From contig OY821746.1 in NCBI GenBank assembly GCA_963682055.1, forward strand, positions 25,176,481 to 25,240,480: 64,000 nt of DNA. Reading direction: 5' to 3'. Positions 1-11,390 of this stretch are shown here, in pieces (positions within the stretch are counted from its first letter, which is position 1; the number at the start of each line of letters is the position of its first letter). Position numbers and translations under genes: made by a program. This DNA comes from Primula veris. Its lineage: Eukaryota; Streptophyta; Magnoliopsida; Ericales; Primulaceae. Below the pieces are notes generated by a model. The model was not told where the DNA came from, did no database searches, and saw only the letters and a list, made by a program, of their open reading frames with translations.

Positions 1-2611
1 GAATTTAATTATGCTATATGCACATATGTATGTAACCCCTGTGCAGTTATTGAATACCCATGTGTGCATGTTGTATGAATGTACATAATAACTATATCGA
101 ATAATATCAAAATTTATTTGATACCACATGTACATAACTAATAGTGTTTCTTTAAACAATTTAGTTAATAACCACATGATAGATAAATTGCAATGAACGG
201 CTATTTCATACTAAAACTATATTTGTTAATAACAGAAATTATTACATGCGTATATAGTTTGGTTGAGTACGGTTAAATAAACTACATGCCTGCCCACTGA
301 TATTTTTTAGGGTACATATTGGATTTGTAAAATCTGACGTAGAGAACTTGTTATATTTCTGGGACTTAAACTTGCACCTATATGTTTGGTTTATTTCCAT
401 AAAGAAACAAAATATCATATGCCATGCAATTGATACTTATGTGTATATCCCTGTATTAATAATAGCCCATGTTAAAGATTATATTTTATTCCCATGCTCA
501 CATGTCAGTTGCTATTAAAGTTACACATTTAGAGTATATTGAATATATGGATTCGCGTAACTTGCTTGTGTTTTGTAAATTGGTAAATAAAATATATTAT
601 GTATGATTTAGTTAACATGTATAGAACTTACACATATAGCAATATAATAATAAATATTGAGTTATATCTTACTAGTGTAATTAGTAATCTGAAATGATAA
701 ATTAATTTGATTTCCTTATAAGAAAATATGTACTGCCATGTTAGTTAATCATGAAACAGGCACAATAATAACGGTCATGTACTATTTTATTTAATACCAT
801 GTTTAAAATATGATAATTTGCGAAATCATATATTTTCACATTTAAGTGGAAAAAATTATGAACCTTCCCCAACTAGGCTCACATATTTGGATACGATGTT
901 TAGAAAAGATATAGGCGGAAGTCGATATCCTAATGTAGTCGGTTTTTAAGTGGCATTCGTGCCCTCCACCCTCACCGTCTTTCCTGGTCGTTTTTCAAGT
1001 AGAGCTACCGAAAGGGGTTGACTAAATAATAATTTCCCCGTGTGTTTATATAGTGATGTATGTTTCGCCGAATTGGTGTTTCAGTATCGACCCGTCGTTC
1101 GATCAATGAGAACCGATTCACATGAGAAGCAAAACTAATATTTTCGAACGTGTCGTTTCGAAAAAACGTTTGTGCTTGTGCAAACCATAAACATATAAAC
1201 CAGTCATTTTATATGATAAATAATCCAGAAATCCCAACACATGTTGGATGCCATCTATGATGAGAAAAATCGTAAAACATACTTGCGAAATGACTGTTTA
1301 AACGTTGATTTTAATCCATCACCACATGTTACTCACCCTGATGTGTGAAAATGTGATGCCCAATTTTTTTTTTGGATGCCATCTTTGATGAGTAAAACAC
1401 GAGTTTGTTGTTACCCTTAGGATGAATGCTAAGGCGTTGATTTTATTTCGCCGCCACATTTGAGACGTGATGACGTCTACGGTGAACAAATGTCTGAAAT
1501 TGACATATTTGAGCAATCCTTCACCAAAATAATAGCTTGGAAATTGTATTCCATAAGCAGTATCGTGAATTTATATTCACCATATTCCTTTATCGCCCAT
1601 CGTTTATTGGATAAGAAAATTATCCCGGTGAGTAGTTTTAATCCTATTGGGTCAATGGCGAATTGTTTGTCTGATATTAATGCTCTTTGTGTACATTTTT
1701 TTCTATGAATCGAGAACCGAGACAAATGTTATTTATCTCGAACTATCGCGATCCCGATGAATCGCCTAGCCAAGCGAGCTTTTAGACAATTGTCAAAATC
1801 TAAGACATGTGCCTCCCAGATAGTTCTTGAAATGAACAATATAGTCCGTTATCTCAAAGTAATAGATAATTCTCAAGGAGCCAACTCCATGCTATAAAGA
1901 CAAAGATCATGCACGGTTACCCTTTAAATAGTTCAAAACTATTATAGGGGTGGAAAATTTGATGCTAACGTGGATAAAGATAACTGAAAGGAAACTCTTG
2001 AGACCCTCGATTTTGTGGCTCAAATGAGTTTGTAACCTTTCTTTATTGATTTTGATAAATCATTGAGCCATTTTTTTCGCTCATCTGGATTATTTTTTCC
2101 ATTTGGACCATACTTTTGGATTATGGTTTGCCTGTTTACGAAATTTCTCGAAATAATTTAAAGTGTTTTTAGCAAATTCTTTTGACAAATGTGACCAAAC
2201 TTTAAGTTATGAAATTTTAGGCAATACTTGTGGCTGTCCTCAAAATATTAATAAATCATTAGGTGAGAGCCTCGGAGATGTAGATCTAACACTCAATCGA
2301 AATTCGTAATTAAAGTTGCATGTGTTCAGTACCTTTACTATTCCAGACAGATTCAGTTACAACTTGAGTTTTAACTGGCACATCAGTTATCACTGAAACG
2401 CGTAACAACATATTGAAACTTCGGCTTAAATTTCTTACATGTTGAGATTTATAGTTATAAAAAGTTTTATGCAACCGTATTACCCAATAAGTCATCATCT
2501 CAAAGGAGAAAATAAAACCATATGCATTAGTACGATTCTATTTTAAGTTGGATACTTCATTTTTCGTACAAATAACATAAAAGAATTAGTAAAATTCAAA
2601 ACTTATTCACC
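1..2611. other. gene-free AT-rich flank
   Basis: No reading frame here looks like a gene: the open frames are under about 85 codons and show no recognisable domain. A short phrase (GGATGCCATCT.TGATGAG) occurs twice, near 1248 and 1374, which suggests old repeat DNA. The stretch 890-1010 is richer in G and C than its surroundings but I could not assign it. Confidence 0.5.
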
Positions 2612-3855
2612 TGCTCGTGCGAAGGCAGCTAAAACTTAGAGGGGGTGAATAAGATTTTAGACGTTTTTCGCAGAATTAAAATTATAAGCGTAACTAACAA
2701 CCCAACTAGTTCGATATCTACTTGCGATAATAAGTATGCGAAGATAATGTATGAATAAATTGAAACATGTGCATAATCACAAATAAATAAGTTGCGGAAA
2801 GTAAAGAGTAAGACAATAAATTGACACCACAATATATAAAGGTTTGACAAATCCGCCTAGTCCTCTCCTCGTTATTCATGCTACCGACTATTTCACTATA
2901 ATATTTTTTCCAAGATTACAAATCCTACCGAGCTAATCAAACGATTTGCTCATCTTCTACTTGAGGATACAATCTTGATACAAGTGCAAGAGTACACAAA
3001 AGGCGAGTCAACGACTCCCCCTCAATCTATGAGTACACAAGTGTTTAACCTAAAACTTTTAACCGACACTTTGGCTTAAGAGTTTCTACCCAAACACTCA
3101 CTTACAATTGAACTTATAAGTTTGCTCTTTACAATTTTGTTAAAACAATGTAACCACACTCACTATTTCATTGCTTCTAAATAAGCTAATTTGTAAGTTT
3201 TTGATGTTGTTTGATCTTGATCACTTTTCTCTTCGTTTTTCCCTTTTTGAGCTTTTTTTTTTTAACAATGGAGTTTTTTATGTTTAAGATACAAAGGGAT
3301 TGAGGGATGGTGATTGGTGTATTTTGAAGAGTGGTTTGGGGTATTTTGTAGAACCAAAATATCCATTCGTCCATAGATGACCGTTTTTAGTTGTTGGGTG
3401 TATTATACAATGGATAATGGCTAATTTCCGAAAGAGCAAAAAACAACTTTTTTGAAACGGACTGAATCTCGATCGATCGGACTGAATCTTGATGGATCGA
3501 GATTTCTGGAAAACTTTATTACTTGTATTTTTTGATCGATCGAAATGTATCTCGATGAGTCAAAATGAACTGTAACTTTTTGAACCATTTTTGATCGATC
3601 GGACTTTATCTTGATGAGTCGAGATTTCTGAACTGATTTTTTCAACTTTTTGAAACACTCGTAATTTGCTCATTTGGACTTCGAGTCAACTTCTGCTTGA
3701 ACCGTTGGGTTCATTATTGAATGCTCTATTATTTTAAGTACTAAAATATACATTTTCTCTTTTTGGAAAAGATCAAACATTATATCATCGAATTCTAAAA
3801 TCACAAAATAATAATCACACTCATAATCAAAATCAATTATTGAACTCATGGTTCA
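2612..3855 (-). repeat. 3' LTR of the gag-only Copia element
   Basis: This is the downstream LTR in element orientation. It matches 6395-7623 over its whole length, with scattered substitutions and small indels. It ends at 3855 in the same GAACTCATGGTTCA as its partner; its other end near 2612 is degenerate. Between about 3460 and 3625 it carries an array of short palindromic GATCGATCG and TCGAGA motifs. Confidence 0.82.
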
Positions 3856-3874
3856 AAAATCTCCCCCATTTTGA
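3856..3874 (-). other. polypurine tract of the Copia element
   Basis: On the minus strand this reads AAAATGGGGGAGATTTT immediately before the 3' LTR. Position and base composition are as expected for the plus-strand primer of an LTR retrotransposon. Confidence 0.75.
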
Positions 3875-4129
3875 TTATGATAAAATAATGATGATTTTAC
3901 AAATATAAAATGTATCGCCTCCATTTTAATAAATCGTTTTTCTCTAAATCTCATTTTTCTCCCCATTTGACATTATCATAATACAAATAAAATTGGGGTT
4001 TTGTGGAGAGTTTTGAAAGAATTAATAAAAGATGAAAAATGTAATCATGATGCATATAACTCAACTAATCACATACACATAAAAATTATATAGTTGAATG
4101 TACCGAATACGTGATGTCGAGTTCGCTCT

Positions 4130-6338
4130 TTAATGACATTTGCATTGAGCATTTTCAAGTCTGAGTATGTGGTACCACTTGTTGGTATGCCTTCCACTGT
4201 TGTCAATAAATGGAATTTCATTTTTTATGGTGGCGTCGTTTGTCTTGACTTCCATGAATTTTTCCGGTTTTGTTAACCATTTGTTGAATTTCTCCTTTTG
4301 AACCGAGATACCTATAACGCGATTGTTGTCCTTTGGTCCCCAATATCTTTTGGGTCCGACATTGTTAGTGACATGCGTCTTTATTACCCATTTCAAATCG
4401 TTTCTATTCACACGAAAACGATAAGGACATCTAGAAGAAATATGCATATTTCTATTACAATGTACATAATGCATAAATTTTTCCGCATAACGAGAATTAT
4501 ACGAAGTTTTTGAAAAAAAATTCAGAGTATCCAATTTGTTTTGAAAACCTAAACCTTTTCTATCGTGAAAAGATTTTTGAAAAATCTTGGAAACACTCTC
4601 TTTAGTTAAAACAACATCTTGTTTAGGCAGACAATGAGTTTTTGAAATGTTAGAGATTTTGACGAAACGGGTTTTATTTGAAATAGAACTAATGCAATCA
4701 TAACTTAAACCACTTTTGTCATTAACACCTTTTTGACAACTCAAAATCTTGTCTAAAACGGTTTTACCTTTAGAAAACTTTGAGATCGTTAAATCAAGTT
4801 TTTCAATGTAAACGACAAGCTCGTTTTTTTTTTCAAAGTGTCATTCTCGGTCTCTAAAATATTGAACTTGTCGTTTAAGTTAGAAGCATGAGAACTCAAA
4901 AGCTTGTTTTTGCTTGTAACTTTATCGAAAGAATTTTTTAACTCTTCAAAATTTTCTACTAAATCACAATCTAAAAAAAATGATTTTGAAAGAGTTTTAG
5001 CAAGTGTAGAGACTTCATTTTTAATAAAGTTGATCTCGGTTTGTAAAGACTCATTTTGAACAATGAGATCATTGTTTTTATCTTTCAAGTCTTCCTTTTC
5101 GTCATCTACATCATGTAAAGAAAATTACGATTTCGGAATAGACGTATGTTCAATGTCATCTCTTTTCAAGGATCTTATTTCTTCTTTGAGAGAAAAATTT
5201 ATCCATTTAAGAGATTCAACTTTTTCCGAAATTTTAGGAAACCTTTTAGAGTAAACATCACACATATGAAGTAAATCATCGTAGGATAGATCATTTACCT
5301 CACCGGTTTCATTTTCACTTGAAAACAATTGGTTAAGTACATTGTTGTCTTCCATGGCCATATAGCAAGTAAGATGACCGACTTCGTCTTGGTCGGAGCT
5401 ATCGCTAGATCTTGAAGCGAATATCTTTTTCTTGCCTTTGCTCTTGCGATTCTGGCGCAATCTCTCGCCATGTGTCCTCCGTTGCCACAAGCATAGTAAA
5501 AAAAATCGTTAGAAATAATTGAATTATTTGACGATTTACCTTTATATTTGCGTTTGCCTTTAAACTTTAGTACTTCCTTGATGATTCGAATGATTTGCAT
5601 TGAATTTTTGTCATCATCGGATTGCTCATCATTTTCTTCACAAGTTGTTCCTTTTAAAGCTATCTCCTTATTTTTTGAGATTGTCTTGTGACTATTGAGG
5701 GTAATCTCATGAGCAATGAGTAAACCTGTCAATGCATCAAACGTGTATGTGTTCATGTCGTGCGCCTTTTGAATTGCGGTGACCTTTGGTTCCCATTCTT
5801 TCGGTAACTCCGAATCACCTATGAAAACATTTCATTACAAGATAAATTCTTACCAAGAGACATTAATCCGTTAATAATAGTGGTAAATCTAGCAAGCATA
5901 TCGGAAATAGTTTCTCCCTCACTCATCCTAAAAAGCTCGTAGTCGTGCACTAAAAGTTGGAGTTTGCAATCCTTAACTTGGTTAGTGCCCTCGTGCATAA
6001 CCACTAACTTATCCGACATACCCTTAGCCGTTTTACAAGCGAAAATTTTGTTGTACTCGTTAGGGAAAATGACACAAATAATAGCATATCGCTTTAGCGT
6101 TAGTAGAGTAGGCTTCTAGTTGATCGTCATCTAAGTCCTCTACGGGGATTGCGCTTTCGCTATTTTTGAATATATGTACGAAATATCCTACTTTTATGAT
6201 CATCCAAAGTTTAACATTGTAACTTTGCAAAAACATACTCATTCTATCCTTCCAATAGGAATAATTTATCCCATCAAAAAATGGTGGAGTATTGGGCGAT
6301 AAAGCAATACCGGAAGTGAAATTAAGTACGTTAGCCAT
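4130..6338 (-). pseudogene. decayed Copia gag polyprotein
   Basis: Frame pieces on the minus strand run in family order. 6338-6060 starts MANVLNF and contains PPFFDGINYSYWKDRM, the usual start of plant Copia gag. 6019-5819 is the middle of gag (UBN2-type). 5756-5295 has a zinc knuckle at about 5498-5457 in which the last three ligands (C, H, C) remain but the first cysteine is a tyrosine. 5490-5125 and 5088-4789 are acidic and coiled-coil-like. 4744-4130 contains GPKRYWGPK, like the GPK..WVPK tail of SIRE gag, and ends in a stretch resembling the start of protease. The pieces lie in three frames, so at least four frameshifts plus stops separate them. It cannot encode a working protein. Confidence 0.85.
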
Positions 6339-6380
6339 CGGAAGTCATAAATCGCTAGATTCCTATATGCAAGAGCCTCG

Positions 6381-6392
6381 ACTCTGATACCA
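6381..6392 (-). other. primer binding site, initiator Met tRNA type
   Basis: The minus strand reads TGGTATCAGAGT two bases after the 5' LTR ends in TAACA. This is the canonical plant Copia primer site, complementary to the 3' end of initiator methionine tRNA. It fixes the orientation of the element. Confidence 0.88.
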
Positions 6393-6394
6393 AT

Positions 6395-7623
6395 TGTTAG
6401 CCCGTGCGGCTAAACATTAGAGGGGGTGAATAAGGTTTTAGGTGTTTTTCGTAGCATTAAAATTCTAAGCTCAACTAACAACACAACTAGCTCGATATCT
6501 ACTTGCGATAATAAGTATGCAAAGATAATGTATGAATAAACTGAAACATGCACATAATCACAAATAAATAAGTTGCGGAAAGTAAAGAGTAAGGGAATAA
6601 ATTGACTCCATAATATATAGAGGTTCATTAACCCGCCTAGTGCTCTCCTCGGTATTCACGCTACCGATTATTTCACTATAATATTTTTCTCAAGATTACA
6701 AATTCTACCGAGCTAATCAACCGATTTGCTCACCCTCTACCCGATGATACAACCTTGATACAAGTGCAAGAGTACACAAAAGGCGAGTCAACGACTCCCC
6801 CTCAATCTATGAGTACACAATTGCTTAACCTACAACTTTTAACCAACACTTTGGGTTAAAAGTTTCTACCCAAACACTCACTCACAATTGAGCTTATAAG
6901 TTTGCTCTTAACAATTTTGTTACAACAATGTAACCACACTCACTATTTTATTGCTTCTAAATAAGCTAATTTGTGAGTTTTTTATGTTGTTTAATCTTGA
7001 TCACTTTTCTTCTCGTTTTTCCTTTTTGAGCATTTTTGTTTAATAATGGAGTTTTTTATGTTTAAAATAGAGAGATTGATGAATGGTGATTTGTGTATTT
7101 TGGAGAGTAATTTTGGGTGTTTTGTAGAACCAAAATGGGTGTTTTGTTCAACATTGGTCCATAGATGACCGTTTTTAGTTGTTGGGTGTATTATACAATG
7201 GGTAATGTCTTATTTTCGAAAAAGTAAAAAACAGCTTTTTTGAAACAGACCGAATCTCGATGGATCAAGATTTCTGAAAAACTTTGTTACTTGTATTTTT
7301 CGATCGATCGAAATTTATCTCGATGGGTCGAAATGGACTGTAACTTTTTGGACCATTTTAGATAGATCGGATTTTATCATGATGGGTCGAGATTTCTGAA
7401 CTGATTTTTTCTACTTTTTAAAACACTCGTAATTTGCTCGTTCGGACTCTAAATCGACTTCTGTTTGAATCGTTGGCTTCATTATTAAGTATTCTATCAT
7501 TTTAAGTCCTAAAATATACATTTTCTATTTTTGAAAAAGATCAAATATTACATCATCGAATTATAAAATTATTAAATTATAATCACACCCTTAATTAAAA
7601 TTAATTATTGAACTCATGGTTCA
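6395..7623 (-). repeat. 5' LTR of the gag-only Copia element
   Basis: The LTR runs from TGAACCATGAG (minus strand, 7623) to GGGCTAACA (6395), so it has the TG...CA termini of LTR elements. It pairs with 2612-3855. The internal GATCGATCG palindromic motif cluster sits at about 7255-7400. Confidence 0.85.
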
Positions 7624-7885
7624 ACAAAGCTGTTTCGGACATAGTGGCTAAGCATGACAAAGCGTGCATCGATAATCAGCATGTTTTTATACCATTCTCT
7701 TTTGACACTTTTGGTTTTTTAGCACTCCATTTGTGGAAATTTTTAGTAGGGTCCAAATGATCATGGATAGTAATGTCATTACTCCTAAGTCTATGAACGT
7801 AGTGTTCTAAATGATTGATTTTGCAATTCATAAAGGTTTAGTGAAGCAACTTGTTGCTCGCTTGCTTTCTATTTCTGTATAATCA
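7624..7885 (+). pseudogene. relic of a plant repeat-associated reading frame
   Basis: Directly beside the 5' LTR, the plus strand encodes a conserved-looking peptide in two frames: one has VAKHDKACIDNQHVFIPF and continues to DTFGFL; after a frameshift near 7745 the other has RVQMIMDSNVITPKSM, then (past a stop) MIDFAIHKGLVKQLVARL. I associate this peptide with repetitive plant reading frames found near reverse-transcriptase-like genes, from memory and without a family name. It has a frameshift and internal stops, so it is dead. It may once have continued across the Copia insertion, but I could not find the other half left of 2612. Confidence 0.5.
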
Positions 7886-8220
7886 TTTTATTTTTTTTAA
7901 TAAAATTAACTCACGCATAAAAAAACAAATAAATGAATTCAATAAGAAAAAAGGGTCTGAACTTACCAAATATACTTTAATGATTTAATCGCATTAAATC
8001 GAAGTTATTGATAGGGATGTAGATGGGGTTGTAACTGTTATATGCGGTAAGAAGACTCCTAAATAGAGAGAAACAAAGAGTTTTAAATATATTATTTTTA
8101 ACGGTGTGATTTGAGGGAAGCAGTTTTTTTATTATTATTATGGGCCGCCTATGGCACATATATAATTAACAAAAAGTTTAGGGTTTTTAAAAAAAAAAAA
8201 AAATTAAGGTGACTTTGGTA

Positions 8221-8527
8221 GCCTAATATATATATATTATAATAAGGCAAGCGTCAAATGAATCATTCCAATTTAGCCACTTTTTTTCAAAAATACACAT
8301 ACACCTTTATATTAATTACAATAATATCATACTCTCATAAAAATATAAAAAGTAAAAACTAATAAAACTATTTATCGCTCTTTAACAAACAAAAATTATT
8401 TTAAATCTTACACTATATTTTTTTTTTTGTATTATCAACATATTTAATTATATCATAACTATACATATTTTTTATATTTTAATTGTATTACGCGCCGTAC
8501 ACGCAACGCGTGTGGTACGATTACTAG
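8221..8527 (+). mobile_element. possible Helitron-like element with 3' terminus
   Basis: The right end has the three features of a Helitron 3' terminus: a GC-rich imperfect hairpin (about 8495-8519, arms CGTAC/GTACG and ACGC/GCGT), a short spacer, then CTAG at 8524-8527 followed by T. The left end was guessed from an AT-rich stretch typical of Helitron 5' ends and is not certain; no leading TC was found. No coding capacity. Confidence 0.4.
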
Positions 8528-9030
8528 TATATATAAATATGAGCACATTAATCTGATATGATTTTAAACATACATGAAAATAAATTGTCCAAATTAAACC
8601 TATTAATCTTAAGAGAGATAGAACAGTCACGTTTTTTATCCTATGAAGAATACAATGGAAGCATATATGGGATGAGAGATATTTATAGACGAAAGTCCAC
8701 AACCGGTTTAGTGACTTTATAACCGCTACAAATTTGCGCACCAAATGAGAAAATTAGAAGTTGAGATGAGAAAATTACATAAAAAAAAGTAAGACAGAAT
8801 AATAACGAAATAATGCTAAATAAATAGCTTACTAAAACATAAAGGGCAAGATAAAAAACTTGAGCCAAATTCAAATATGTGTTGATTTAAGCAAAAGCTT
8901 TACAACAATTATGAAAACGTTCGGTGCTCCTAGGAGTCAAACAAAATGTAAGAATCTCGAAAAGACAACATCACACTGACATGTGAACCGGTATTATTCA
9001 AAAAAAAAAAGCGATGGATCAACTAAACTA

Positions 9031-9441
9031 TCAAATTGTGGGATTCAGAGTAGATCCCGACTGAGCATCCTGTTCGGCCTTAGCCAGGAAAAGCTCATCC
9101 CTCTCTTTAACCACTGCGGCATGAGTTTCTTGGAGATCCTCCATCTTCATTCCGAGCTCTAAGTGTTCAATGTAAAGCCCCATGTTCTCATCGCTCAACT
9201 TTTGATACATAGCCTCAAGGTTGGAAATCCATGCATGCGCCAATGACTTATCCTTGAAGAGTTGATCTCGTTGCTCCTGGAGTTGGGCACGAGATTGTAT
9301 ACTATTGTCTAGCATCATTTGGGACAGAACAAATCGATGCTTGTACATGTTTTTCTTCTCCTTAAGTAAATTCACTTCGTCCCGGAGATGGCGTACGTAC
9401 GCTGCTGAGTAACCACCGACTCTACTGTTTGGGAACGACAT
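9031..9441 (-). CDS. small coiled-coil protein, unknown function
   Basis: An uninterrupted frame of 136 codons starting MSFPNSRVGGY. I chose this methionine instead of one 42 codons upstream because the upstream stretch is hydrophobic and AT-rich, as a UTR would be, and a TATA box lies about 100 bases upstream. Residues 20-120 are rich in Leu, Glu, Lys, Arg and Gln with heptad-like spacing (for example HLRDEVNLLKEKK), so a coiled coil is likely. Base composition is clearly less AT-rich than the flanks, which supports coding. I do not recognise the family. It may be a lineage-specific gene or a fragment of a gag- or myosin-like protein captured by a repeat. No intron was evident. Confidence 0.5.
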   Translation of the reverse strand: MSFPNSRVGGYSAAYVRHLRDEVNLLKEKKNMYKHRFVLSQMMLDNSIQSRAQLQEQRDQLFKDKSLAHAWISNLEAMYQKLSDENMGLYIEHLELGMKMEDLQETHAAVVKERDELFLAKAEQDAQSGSTLNPTI

Positions 9442-9542
9442 CTTATTGAAAAAGTCGAACACGTATACGTATATATGTAAAATATAGAGAGAGGAAATCT
9501 TATACAGATCCAAAAATGATAGAACGACAAAGGGACAAACAA

Positions 9543-9551
9543 CTATATATA
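9543..9551 (-). promoter_or_regulatory. TATA box for the coiled-coil gene
   Basis: CTATATATAG on the minus strand, about 100 bases upstream of the chosen ATG at 9441. It supports transcription of the minus strand but is only a sequence match. Confidence 0.4.
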
Positions 9552-9616
9552 GAAGAAAACGCGACATTTCCGCTTGTTGAGATAAGAATGCGTATTAAAC
9601 ACGATTAAAGGACATT

Positions 9617-9840
9617 GATTATAATTTAAAGAGCGATATTTAAATGACAATTGATTATAATTTAAAGAGCGATATTTAAATGACAGTACATGCACGTCAT
9701 TTATTAGTTTTATTAGTTTTTACTTTTTTTAAATGACAATATGATATTTAAATGACAGTACATGCACGTCATTTTTAATCGTGTTTAATATCATACTCCC
9801 AACATTGATATTTAAATGACAGTACATGCACGTCATTTAT
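9617..9840. repeat. array of palindromic AAATGAC...GTCATTT repeats
   Basis: A unit of about 32 bases, GATATTTAAATGACAGTACA followed by TGCACGTCATTT, occurs three times (9671-9702, 9743-9774, 9807-9838), with two shorter flanking copies lacking the right half (from about 9627). The unit is an imperfect palindrome: AAATGAC and GTCATTT pair around GTACATGCAC. Intervening sequence differs between copies, so this is an irregular array. It lies just upstream of the coiled-coil gene's TATA box. Confidence 0.8.
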
Positions 9841-10732
9841 GATATTGAATATAATTTAAAGATAACAACACATAAGGACTTAGAGATTATAACCCGGCCT
9901 AAGTAGAGCCGAAACGAAAATAAGCATTAGGAAAAGAACGTTACAAGCCAGAACAGAATCCACGAAATTGTTCAAATAAAAGGCAACATTACATCCTCAA
10001 AAGTCGAGGAGTGGATCCCTTTTATAAACCTAACAAAAGAAATCGGGAGTTCAAGCAGATGAGACCTTCAATTGAAGGACGGACTCGGCGCTGAGGCTTT
10101 CGTCAGAAATTCCAAAATACTCTTTAAACTTAAAAAGAACATGACTCAAGAAATTATCCCAATTATATTTAAAAATACAAAAAAAAATATCCCACATATG
10201 TCTAGAGGCAATATGAAGTCTTAAAGCAAAAATTTGCAAAGTTACCCTTAAACTAATAATAGTAATTACAAAAATATCAAATTATGTTTAAATCATAAAA
10301 AAAATAAAAAATGCTCAACCTTTCTCAAGGTTTCATCATTTGGTAAAACTAGATGCACCAGACATCATAATCGGTTTAAATTCTTGTCACGTCTAATTCA
10401 GGATATCACTAATTACCCAAAAATAATTAAAAGGCGAAACAAATTAATCACTTACATCATATATAATACACACACAAAAACTTATTCAGCAAAAGGTTAA
10501 TTAATACCCTATTAGTTATTCTTATCAAATTTGAAATCTCACCCTTCTAAAATACATAGAGTATATATATGGATAATTTACCCATAAAATAGAAAAAAGT
10601 TCATTTTGCTCCGGTCTCCTTTTGACTGTTTTAGTCGATAGGTTCGGTTGCAGGAGTTATGAAGAGGAACCTTAGGAGATTCGTGCTTACGTAGAGCTCT
10701 AATTACTACTAAATTCTATCAAGCTCCAATAA

Positions 10733-11390
10733 AACTCTAACAATCACTAAAACAAACTTAAAAATTAACAATTTTTTTTTAGAAACAATCAATTTTTATC
10801 TCCAAATGATAACTTTTCCAAACAAAAACAATCTTAGACACAAAAATAAAAATAAAAATCTTTAAATCTAACTTTATTGCACATAATATGAAAAATAAAT
10901 TGTCTTCAAAAACAATCTTATACAGAAATAAGGACACAATTTAATTTATTCTCAAAACGTATTTGGACACAAATTTTAATTGTCTTCTCGTGCTCGTATT
11001 TTTTATGTCATCAGTGCGTTTTTTTTTTACAATATTAAGCCATCTATACCGAATCTTCCTCCTTTCTGTTCCATACTTGATACTTCCATTATGCTTTAGG
11101 TCCAATTGGTGAAATTCATTAGAAATTGCAATATAAATAAATCAAGCATTAATGGCCTCGCGGCTAAGGCTTGTTTGGTTTGAGTATTTTTTTATTTTTT
11201 TTAAAAATTGTTTTTGAAGACAACAAAAAATTCAAATTATACGTTTAAAAGTTATATTTGAATACAGAAAATTTATTTATGTGTCTAAATTATTATTTTT
11301 GTCCCGAAAACTTACAATTTTGAAATAAAATTTGATTGTCTCTTAAAATATTGTCACTAATTCTTAAGTTTGTTGTAATTAAGCCTCAAC
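10733..11390. repeat. large degenerate inverted repeat
   Basis: The left arm (about 10733-10930) and the reverse complement of the right arm (about 11210-11390) align through several shared phrases in the same order: ACAAACTTAA, GACAATCAA/AACAATCAA, TTAGACACA.AAATAAA and TTGTCTTCAAAAACAAT. The spacer is about 280 bases. Identity is moderate, so the structure is old. It could be a decayed MITE or fold-back element. No terminal duplication was identified. Confidence 0.6.

Larger units (their letters stand above)
2612..7623 (-). mobile_element. gag-only Copia LTR retrotransposon, SIRE/Maximus-like
   Basis: Two direct repeats of about 1.23 kb (2612-3855 and 6395-7623) bracket a 2.5-kb interior. 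Read on the minus strand, the 5' LTR (6395-7623) is followed by a primer site for initiator methionine tRNA (TGGTATCAGAGT, 6392-6381), then a decayed gag region (6338-4130), then a purine tract just before the 3' LTR. There is no integrase, reverse transcriptase or RNase H: the recognisable coding ends about where protease should begin. LTR length, iMet primer site and gag with a coiled coil after the zinc knuckle fit the SIRE/Maximus lineage. The missing pol makes it non-autonomous, like the published TR-GAG class. No clear target duplication was found next to 2612 and 7623, so the ends may be off by a few bases or the flanks have decayed. Confidence 0.85.

Noticed and set aside
1460..1725. 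Two opposing 82-codon frames
   Set aside because: Mutually overlapping on both strands with no domain, intron signal or composition difference; likely chance.
10051..10239. 62-codon minus frame, considered as a second copy of the coiled-coil gene
   Set aside because: The resemblance at the C-terminus and flank is too weak, and composition is intron/UTR-like.
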